DNA of 5,708 bases from Roseovarius sp. (GTDB lineage: Bacteria; Pseudomonadota; Alphaproteobacteria; Rhodobacterales; Rhodobacteraceae), in assembly GCA_023260815.1 (NCBI GenBank), contig JALQUE010000404.1, forward strand, positions 1 through 5,708, read 5' to 3'. The notes under the pieces were generated by a model. That model searched no databases and was not told the DNA's origin. It saw only the letters and a program-made list of their open reading frames with translations. The position numbers and the translations under genes were made by a program. Shown here in pieces: positions 1 through 5,148 of the stretch (position 1 is the stretch's first letter; each line of letters starts with the position of its first letter).

Positions 1-1008
1 GAAAGGCGCGCGGCGGCGGCTGCGTTCAATGCGGCGACAAGTGCCGAAGGCGGCGCGCTGCGGCGCGGTGTCGGTGTTGCGGGCATGTGGTATGGCTGCG
101 GCAACACATCCTTGCCCAATCCTTCCACGATCCGCGTTGGAATCAAGGCCGACGGCACGCTGGTTCTGCATCAGGGGGCGATGGATATCGGGCAGGGGTC
201 CAATACGGTCATCACCCAGATCTGCGCCGAGGCGCTTGGCCTGCCGGTTTCGGCCTTTACGCTGGTGGGGGCCGATACCGACGTGACACCGGATGCAGGC
301 AAGACATCGGCCTCGCGGCAGACGTTCGTGTCCGGCGCGGCATCGCTCCGGGCGGGTGCTGCGCTCAGGGCGCAGGTGCTGCGTAGGCTCAATGCGGGCG
401 ATGATGCGCAATTGCGGCTTGACGGAAGCGTGATTTCGGCCGGATCGGCGGCGTTCGACCTGGCGACGCTGGCCGGTCAGGAGAACCAACTTGGCTATGT
501 CCTGATGGCCGAGGAAACCTATGATCCGCCAACCTCGCCGCTGGACGAGAACGGACAGGGCGAACCCTATGCGACCTATGGGTGGGGCGCGCATCTTGCA
601 GAGATCGACGTGGATATCGAACTGGGCACCATCCGCGTGCGCGATTTGGTGTGCGCGCATGACGTGGGCCGCGCGATCAACCCGACGCTTCTGGAAGGCC
701 AGATCGAGGGCGGATCGGCCCAAGGGATCGGCCTTGCCCTGATGGAAGAATTCATTCCGGGCCGCACCGAGAACCTGCACGATTACCTGATCCCGACCGT
801 GGGCGACGTGCCCAGGGTGCAGTCGATCCTGATCGAAGACCCGGACGCGCATGGCCCGTTCGGTGCCAAGGGCATCGGTGAACAGGTGCTGATCCCCACG
901 GCGCCCGCGATCCTGAACGCGCTGCGCGACGCGACCGGTGCTGTCGTCCGTGATTTGCCGGCCACGCCCGACAAGGTGCTGCGCGCTTTGCAGGCTGTCA
1001 GGGGATAA
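1..1008 (+). CDS. Molybdenum hydroxylase large subunit, xanthine dehydrogenase/aldehyde oxidase family (C-terminal part, 5' cut by window)
   Basis: This is the catalytic, molybdopterin-binding subunit of a xanthine dehydrogenase-type enzyme, which hydroxylates a carbon next to a ring nitrogen (or an aldehyde) using water. The frame is open from base 1, and the first 28 residues, before any ATG, already match the family (FNA near residue 10, RRGVGVA near 21-27), so the gene starts upstream. The 335 residues seen are less than half of a usual subunit of about 750. In window numbering, visible cofactor motifs are GQG at 64-66, SASR at 103-106, and an aspartate-glycine-INP then GQIEGG stretch around 220-236. 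GAKGIGE at 288-294 carries the glutamate (codon 880-882) expected to be the catalytic base. The [2Fe-2S] and FAD parts are not in view and may lie upstream. The next gene starts 7 nt after the TAA. Family assignment is firm. The substrate is unknown; a hydroxylated N-heterocycle is inferred from the neighbour. Confidence 0.93.
   Translation, partial: ERRAAAAAFNAATSAEGGALRRGVGVAGMWYGCGNTSLPNPSTIRVGIKADGTLVLHQGAMDIGQGSNTVITQICAEALGLPVSAFTLVGADTDVTPDAGKTSASRQTFVSGAASLRAGAALRAQVLRRLNAGDDAQLRLDGSVISAGSAAFDLATLAGQENQLGYVLMAEETYDPPTSPLDENGQGEPYATYGWGAHLAEIDVDIELGTIRVRDLVCAHDVGRAINPTLLEGQIEGGSAQGIGLALMEEFIPGRTENLHDYLIPTVGDVPRVQSILIEDPDAHGPFGAKGIGEQVLIPTAPAILNALRDATGAVVRDLPATPDKVLRALQAVRG
1000..1005 (+). 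promoter_or_regulatory. Ribosome binding site for the 6-hydroxynicotinate reductase-like gene
   Basis: AGGGGA lies 10 nt before the ATG at 1016, inside the last codons of the upstream gene. It supports 1016 over the in-frame ATG at 938, which would lie inside the molybdoenzyme gene, add 26 residues of no family character and overlap by 71 nt. Confidence 0.6.
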
Positions 1009-1015
1009 GCGCGTC

Positions 1016-2539
1016 ATGACCGACCCCACAGCACCCCCACCCGTGTCAGGCCGTCCGCGTCGCGAGAAGCCCGAGAAGATTCGTTGCGATGCCTGTCCTG
1101 TCCTGTGCTACATCGCCGAGGGGCGGGCGGGTGCCTGCGATCGCTACGCCAATGTCGATGGTGTGCTGACGCGGGTTGATCCGCTGGTGATCCTTGATCG
1201 CATGGCGTCTGATGGTGGTGCGGTGGTCAGCTTTCTCGACGATGGCCGCGACTGGGGCGGCGAGATCGTCAACACCTCGGACCGGTTCGTCACCGCCGTG
1301 GGCGCAGGCACCACCTATCCCGATTACAAGCCCGCGCCCTTCATCGTATCCAGCCACATGGACGGCACCGATATGGTGACCGTGGTGACCGAGGGCATTT
1401 TTTCCTATTGCGGCGTCAAGCTCAAGATCGACACAGACCGCCATCTTGGCCCCGAAACCGCCGCGGTACGCTATAACGGCGAGGTGGTGGGCCATGTCAG
1501 TACGGCTGAATATGGCAGCCAGATGATGAGTCTGGGGGGTGTGCATCACCTCACGGGCGGTTCCAAGAAGGAAGGCCGCGCCACCTGCGAGGCCTTGCTC
1601 CATCTGTGCAATCGGCAGGCGGTGGAATTGACCGTGGATGACGGCGCAAGCCTTGTGGTCGAAGCGGGCAAGCCGCCAGTGATCGACGGCGACCGCGAAG
1701 AGCGGATGCGCGTCGGTTGTGGATCGGCGGCCATCGGAATGTTCGCCCAGCAATGGTTCCGACATCTTGATGAGGTGGTGGTCGTGGACGACCATATCAC
1801 CGGAGTTCTGTCCGAGCATCAAGCTGGCAAGCTGCTGGATGTGCCACCGACCGGTATTCGTATCAAGGGCCACAAAAGCACGCCGGGCCGCTATTTTCGG
1901 GTGGCAGAACCCGGTCAGGGCTGGGGCGGCACCGACATCGTCGATCCGTTGTCGATCATCGAACGGTTCGACGCCAAGACCGCATGGCCCGGATTGCGGA
2001 TGCTGATGGTATCGACCACCGGGGATCATGCGGCCTATTACGAATTGGATGCCGATCTGCGGCCTGCCCCCACCGCGATGCCTGATCCGGTTGCCGCGTC
2101 GGTGGCGCGGGTGCAGGAAAACTGCGAACCGGCGCTCTGTTCGGTGGTGTTCATCGGCGGCGCGGGCGGATCGCTTCGGGCCGGGGTCACGGAAAACCCG
2201 GTCAAGCTGACCCGCTCGGTGCGCGAGACCCTGACTCATGTCACCTCCGGCGGCGCCGAGGTCTATATCTGGCCCGGCGGTGGGATCACCTACATGGTCG
2301 ATGTGATGCAGATGCCCGAAAACTCGTTCGGCTACGTGCCGACACCTGCGCTTGTGGCGCCGATCGAATTTACACTGCGCCTGTCCGATTACGCGGCCCT
2401 TGGCGGGCACATGGACTCGGTTCGCGCGTTGGACGAGGTGACCGGCGTGGCGCATGGCGGGCTTCGCCACCTTGGACGCGGCACCGATCCCGCGCGCTGG
2501 CCGGTGCTGCCGCACCGCTTTGGCTGGACCGTCGAATGA
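1016..2539 (+). CDS. 6-hydroxynicotinate reductase family protein (iron-sulfur protein)
   Basis: A 507-residue protein that I recognise as the 6-hydroxynicotinate reductase family. The characterised Eubacterium barkeri enzyme is a ferredoxin-dependent iron-sulfur flavoprotein that reduces 6-hydroxynicotinate to 1,4,5,6-tetrahydro-6-oxonicotinate. Visible here is an N-terminal cluster motif C24-x2-C27-x3-C31-x9-C41. Conserved-looking blocks follow: EGIFSYCGVKLKID (126-139), AEYGSQMMSLGGVHHLTGG (164-182), RVGCGSAAIGMFAQQW (232-247), VVVVDDHITGVLSEHQAGK (254-272) and a glycine-rich GGAGGSLRAGVTENP (381-395). There is no signal peptide or membrane segment, so it is cytoplasmic. Start 1016 is chosen for its ribosome site and because it follows the previous stop by 7 nt; the end overlaps the next start in ATGA. 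Placement behind a molybdenum hydroxylase matches hydroxylation followed by ring reduction. Family call is good; the exact substrate and electron donor are inference, since relatives outside clostridia have little biochemistry behind the name. Confidence 0.82.
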   Translation: MTDPTAPPPVSGRPRREKPEKIRCDACPVLCYIAEGRAGACDRYANVDGVLTRVDPLVILDRMASDGGAVVSFLDDGRDWGGEIVNTSDRFVTAVGAGTTYPDYKPAPFIVSSHMDGTDMVTVVTEGIFSYCGVKLKIDTDRHLGPETAAVRYNGEVVGHVSTAEYGSQMMSLGGVHHLTGGSKKEGRATCEALLHLCNRQAVELTVDDGASLVVEAGKPPVIDGDREERMRVGCGSAAIGMFAQQWFRHLDEVVVVDDHITGVLSEHQAGKLLDVPPTGIRIKGHKSTPGRYFRVAEPGQGWGGTDIVDPLSIIERFDAKTAWPGLRMLMVSTTGDHAAYYELDADLRPAPTAMPDPVAASVARVQENCEPALCSVVFIGGAGGSLRAGVTENPVKLTRSVRETLTHVTSGGAEVYIWPGGGITYMVDVMQMPENSFGYVPTPALVAPIEFTLRLSDYAALGGHMDSVRALDEVTGVAHGGLRHLGRGTDPARWPVLPHRFGWTVE

Positions 2540-3435
2540 CCGGCGGCGGCCCTTTCCACCGGCACCTTGCCGACGGGCGGCTGCATTTGCAGCACGGGCC
2601 GATCGACATGATCGTCGAGGCGGATGGCCCCGCGCCACAGGTCACCTTGGCCTACAGGCAGGCCGTCACCCGTTTCGATGATCTCCTGTCCGAACTTGTG
2701 GCCGAACTGCCCCTTTTGCGTCAACCCGTCAGGCCCGCGTCCGACTGCCCCCTGCAAGGTCAGGTGGCGCGCGCCATGGCCCATGCCGCGCGCGCCCATC
2801 TGCCCGGGTTCGTCACACCCATGGCGGCGGTGGCCGGGGCCGGTGCTGCGGCCGTTCTCAGGGCGATGAGCGATGTCCCCGGCCTTCGTCGCGCGCATGT
2901 CAACAACGGCGGCGATATCGCGCTCTTTCTGGCGCCGGGGGCTGCACCGTACAGGCTCGGTGTCGTGGTCAACCCTGCTGCGCCCGCGTCGCCGGGGCGG
3001 CTTGTGATCGGGCCGGAAACCCCTTGGCGCGGTGTCGCCACCAGTGGCGCGCGGGGGCGCAGTCAGTCGATGGGTATCGCCGATAGCGTGACCGTCCTCG
3101 CCCGTGACGCGGCCGCTGCCGATGTTGCGGCGACGCTGATCGCCAACGCCGTGGACCTGCCCGGCGATCCGGCAGTGACCCGCGCGCCCGCGCAGGATTT
3201 ATCGCCCGACAGCGATCTGGGGGCGCGGCTTGTGACGGTGCATGTTGCCCCGCTATCGCCTGACCGTTGTGCGGCAGCCCTTGACGCGGGCGAGGTGGCG
3301 GCCCAATCGATGCAGGCGCGTGGCCTGATCGGTGGAGCTCTTATCGTTCTTCAGGGCACCGCCCGTGTTGTCGGCGATCTGCCGTTTCACGCGACCATCC
3401 CACATCCCGGCAAGGAGGCGCTTGTACATGCCTGA
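2536..3435 (+). CDS. UPF0280 family protein (ApbE-like)
   Basis: A 299-residue protein of the UPF0280 family, distantly related to ApbE, the Mg-dependent FAD:protein FMN transferase. It has no demonstrated function that I know of. Family signatures seen are RLHLQHGPIDMIVEA (15-29), TPMAAVAGA (94-102), NNGGDIALF (123-131) and GVATSGARGRSQSMGIADSV (166-185). Further on, D196-x3-T200 looks like the metal-binding Asp/Thr pair of ApbE proteins. There is no lipoprotein signal or other export signal, so unlike many ApbE enzymes it should act in the cytoplasm. The start is set by the ATGA overlap with the upstream stop; no good ribosome site precedes it, so translation is probably coupled. The conserved block at 15-29 argues against the internal ATG at codon 25. 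It sits directly after a probable flavoprotein, which suggests flavin insertion or attachment, but a separate enzymatic step is equally possible. Its end overlaps the next gene by 8 nt. Confidence 0.8.
   Translation: MTGGGPFHRHLADGRLHLQHGPIDMIVEADGPAPQVTLAYRQAVTRFDDLLSELVAELPLLRQPVRPASDCPLQGQVARAMAHAARAHLPGFVTPMAAVAGAGAAAVLRAMSDVPGLRRAHVNNGGDIALFLAPGAAPYRLGVVVNPAAPASPGRLVIGPETPWRGVATSGARGRSQSMGIADSVTVLARDAAAADVAATLIANAVDLPGDPAVTRAPAQDLSPDSDLGARLVTVHVAPLSPDRCAAALDAGEVAAQSMQARGLIGGALIVLQGTARVVGDLPFHATIPHPGKEALVHA
3412..3418 (+). promoter_or_regulatory. Strong ribosome binding site for the DUF1185 gene
   Basis: AAGGAGG, a near-perfect Shine-Dalgarno sequence, lies 9 nt before the ATG at 3428 and inside the 3' end of the UPF0280 gene. 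It decides the start: the same frame stays open back to an ATG at 3332, but that would overlap the upstream gene by 104 nt and add 32 residues unlike the family. Confidence 0.8.
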
Positions 3436-4012
3436 ACTGATCCTGCGCAAACAGGTGCTGCTGACCGAAGAGGTCTTTCACGAATTCGGGCCTCCGGCGA
3501 TCGTTCCATTGAATCGGGTGGCCATGGTCTCGGTGATCGAAAATCCATTTGCTGGCCGCTACGAGCCTGATATCGCACCCTTCATGGACACACTCAAACC
3601 CTTGGGAGAGGCGATGGCGCGCAGGATGCTCGACACACTCGGCGGCGATCCCGCACAGGTTCAGGGCTATGGCAAGGGGGCCATCGTCGGCGCGGCCGGC
3701 GAGTTGGAGCATGGCGCGCTGTGGCATGTGCCGGGTGGCTGGGCGATGCGCGAAGTTCTGGGCGACGCAATGGCGATCGTGCCCTCCACCAAGAAGGTGG
3801 GCGGGCCGGGCACCCGCCTTGATGTGCCGATCACCCATGTCAATGCGTCCTATGTCCGAAGTCATTTCGATGCGATGGAAGTGGGGGTTGCCGATGCGCC
3901 TCGCGCTGCCGAACTGGCTTTGATATTGGTCATGACAACCGGGCCTCGCATCCACGCGCGTGTCGGTGGCCTTGCTGCGGCCGACATCGAGGGAAAGGAC
4001 GGATTGCGATAG
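3428..4012 (+). CDS. DUF1185 / 'amino acid synthesis' family protein (PF06684)
   Basis: A 194-residue soluble protein of the DUF1185 family, named 'amino acid synthesis' in databases. Known structures from Bordetella and Ruegeria (Silicibacter) show a variant of the Bacillus chorismate mutase fold and were read as hinting at amino-acid metabolism; no reaction is established to my knowledge. Conserved-looking stretches here are ENPFAGRY (38-45), GKGAIVGAAGELEHGALWH (82-100, with E92, E94 and H95) and PSTKKVGGPGTRLDVPITH (119-137, with K122, K123 and R130). N139 and the RSHFD segment (144-148) follow. These charged and histidine residues are candidate active-site positions by inference only. 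The length is normal for the family. It overlaps UPF0280 by 8 nt but has its own strong ribosome site, which may give it higher expression. Its place between the reductase-like genes and the transporter suggests a catabolic role, perhaps on the reduced or ring-opened product. Confidence 0.82.
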   Translation: MPELILRKQVLLTEEVFHEFGPPAIVPLNRVAMVSVIENPFAGRYEPDIAPFMDTLKPLGEAMARRMLDTLGGDPAQVQGYGKGAIVGAAGELEHGALWHVPGGWAMREVLGDAMAIVPSTKKVGGPGTRLDVPITHVNASYVRSHFDAMEVGVADAPRAAELALILVMTTGPRIHARVGGLAAADIEGKDGLR

Positions 4013-4097
4013 AATGCTGGCGCAGTCCGCGCCGCCATACCGACCCGGAGACACAGAAAAACCGGGCTTGAACAAGTAACCGATAGGGAGACCGACA
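4013..4097 (+). other. Intercistronic gap before dctP, with weak hairpins
   Basis: This 85-nt stretch has no gene. Just after the DUF1185 stop, GGCGC (4019-4023) can pair with GCGCC (4029-4033) around a 5-nt loop, and CCCGG (4044-4048) with CCGGG (4062-4066) around a 13-nt loop. Neither is followed by a T run, so a terminator is not supported. No convincing -35/-10 pair was seen. The gap could be an mRNA processing site separating the enzyme part from the transporter part, or simply a 5' leader for dctP. Confidence 0.3.
4085..4090 (+). promoter_or_regulatory. Ribosome binding site for dctP
   Basis: AGGGAG lies 7 nt before the ATG at 4098. It fixes a start that gives an intact signal peptide. 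Confidence 0.7.
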
Positions 4098-4160
4098 ATG
4101 TTTTTGAAGCCGATGATGGCAACAGTCGTGGCGCTTGGGCTGGCCTTGCCCGCCATGGCG
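4098..4160 (+). other. Signal peptide coding region of dctP
   Basis: Codons 1-21 encode a short, weakly basic start (K4), a hydrophobic stretch from residues 6 to 17 and an A-x-A site (A19-M20-A21). Cleavage is predicted before Q22. This is typical of Sec-exported TRAP binding proteins. It was judged by eye, without a predictor. Confidence 0.8.
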
Positions 4161-5075
4161 CAGGAGCGTGAATTCCGCCTGGGGCTGATCACGCCCCCGG
4201 TGCATGTGTGGAACAAAGAGGTGGCCGCGATGTCCGAAACGCTCCAAGAGCGGTCGGACGGGCGTTTTTCGATCACGGCTTTCCCCTCCGGGCAGCTTGG
4301 CAACGAATCCGCGATGCTGCAGCAATTGCAGACCGGTGCGCTGGACATGGCGTGGCTGACAACAGCCGAGCTGACCTTCCGCGTGCCGGACATGGCCGCG
4401 CTGCACGCCCCCTTCCTTGTGGACAATATCCAGGATGCGGCGCGTGTTCTGCGCTCGGACGAGGCGCGTGAAATCCTCGCTACGTTGCCAAGCGCCACAG
4501 GCACGGTGGGCGTCTGCTATGCGATGATCGGAATGCGCCAGATGGTCCTGCGTGAAAATGTGGACTCTGCCGCCGATCTCGCCGGCAAGCGGATCAGGAT
4601 CACGCCGGCCCCGGCAATCAGCACGTTCTTCGAGATGTTCGGCGCCGCACCCGCGCCGATGCCACTTCCTGCGATTTACGATTCGCTCGCCAATGGGCAG
4701 ATCGACGGGCTCGACATGGATTACGAGTCGATCATCAACTTCCGCTACTACGAACATGCACCGCATGTTCTGGAGACCAACCACCATATGTTCGGCATGG
4801 TGGCTCTGATTTCGGCACCGGTCTGGGCAACTTTGTCCGAAGAGGATCGCGCCCTGATCAGCGAGGTGACACAGATGCATTGCGACCGGACCATCGATCG
4901 CTTCGTGTCGGAAGAAGATCAAAAGCTGGCCAGCCTGCGTGAAGCGTCGGGCATCCAGATCACCGAGGATGTGGGCCGCGAGTTCTTTGGCGATATCGTC
5001 GAGCGTTGGGATGCCGAATGGGGGGCCAAGACCCCCTATGTCGCCCGCCTTCGCGCGCTGGTCGCCTCGTTCTGA
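4098..5075 (+). CDS. dctP: TRAP transporter solute-binding protein, DctP family
   Basis: A 325-residue periplasmic binding protein of a tripartite ATP-independent periplasmic (TRAP) transporter; it captures the solute and passes it to the DctQ/DctM membrane parts. Residues 1-21 form a signal peptide (K4, a hydrophobic core, then AMA before Q22). The mature part has the family layout: FPSGQLGNESAMLQQLQTGALDMA (61-84 region), GKRIRITPAPA (163-173), FGAAPAPMPLPAIYDSLANG (181-200) and QIDGLD (201-206). R167 aligns with the arginine that binds the substrate carboxylate in most TRAP binding proteins (R147 of SiaP). By eye, the usual QEN after the VDG-type motif is L205-D206-M207, so the common asparagine ligand is missing. 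Length is normal. It is followed after 73 nt by the DctQ gene, with a hairpin between. The ligand is unknown; a small carboxylate, perhaps aromatic, fits the neighbouring enzymes. Confidence 0.93.
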   Translation: MFLKPMMATVVALGLALPAMAQEREFRLGLITPPVHVWNKEVAAMSETLQERSDGRFSITAFPSGQLGNESAMLQQLQTGALDMAWLTTAELTFRVPDMAALHAPFLVDNIQDAARVLRSDEAREILATLPSATGTVGVCYAMIGMRQMVLRENVDSAADLAGKRIRITPAPAISTFFEMFGAAPAPMPLPAIYDSLANGQIDGLDMDYESIINFRYYEHAPHVLETNHHMFGMVALISAPVWATLSEEDRALISEVTQMHCDRTIDRFVSEEDQKLASLREASGIQITEDVGREFFGDIVERWDAEWGAKTPYVARLRALVASF

Positions 5076-5086
5076 TCTTGCAAGAC

Positions 5087-5120
5087 TGCGGTGGTGCGGC
5101 CCTCATGCCGCGCCACCGCA
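5087..5120 (+). promoter_or_regulatory. Strong intercistronic hairpin between dctP and dctQ
   Basis: Bases 5087-5100 pair with 5107-5120 to form a 14-bp stem with 13 Watson-Crick pairs and one G-U pair (5095 with 5112), around a 6-nt loop at 5101-5106. It starts 12 nt after the dctP stop and ends 28 nt before the dctQ start. No T run follows, so it is more likely an mRNA-stabilising or processing element, or a partial terminator, than a full intrinsic terminator. Such elements let a binding protein be made in excess over its membrane partners. The structure is seen directly; the role is inferred. Confidence 0.75.
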
Positions 5121-5135
5121 TATGCCCCGAAAGCC

Positions 5136-5142
5136 AAGGAAG
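5136..5142 (+). promoter_or_regulatory. Ribosome binding site for dctQ
   Basis: AAGGAAG, with its AAGGA core ending 8 nt before the ATG at 5149, supports that start. It lies 15 nt downstream of the hairpin and so stays free of the stem. Confidence 0.65.
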
Positions 5143-5148
5143 AACCGC

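Noticed and set aside
925..945. D-A-T-G-A-V near the molybdoenzyme C-terminus as an ApbE flavinylation site
   Set aside because: The spacing from Asp is too short and the final Ser/Thr is missing. The segment also fits the normal C-terminal pattern of the molybdoenzyme family.
938..1015. Upstream ATG at 938 as start of the reductase-like gene
   Set aside because: It would overlap the molybdoenzyme gene by 71 nt and add an unconserved stretch. ATG 1016 has a ribosome site and natural spacing.
1046..2638. A 530-codon open frame on the reverse strand
   Set aside because: It lies opposite the reductase-like gene, and its product is rich in Arg, His and Gly with no family character. Such mirror frames are common in GC-rich coding DNA, and the forward gene explains the region.
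4010..4015. TAGAAT, a -10-like hexamer overlapping the DUF1185 stop
   Set aside because: No acceptable -35 lies 16-18 nt upstream (the region reads TCGAGG), so a promoter cannot be supported.
4068..4076. Small inverted repeat CTTG/CAAG in the gap before dctP
   Set aside because: Arms of four bases with a 2-nt centre (4067-4076) occur by chance and would not form a stable RNA stem. No second copy was seen to support an operator.
3930..4922. A 330-codon reverse-strand open frame opposite dctP
   Set aside because: Its product is low-complexity and basic with many His, Arg and Cys. The forward frame has a signal peptide, ribosome site and full TRAP binding-protein motifs.
5087..5120. Hairpin as a full intrinsic terminator
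   Set aside because: No T run follows the stem, and the next gene is a functional partner on the same strand 28 nt further on.
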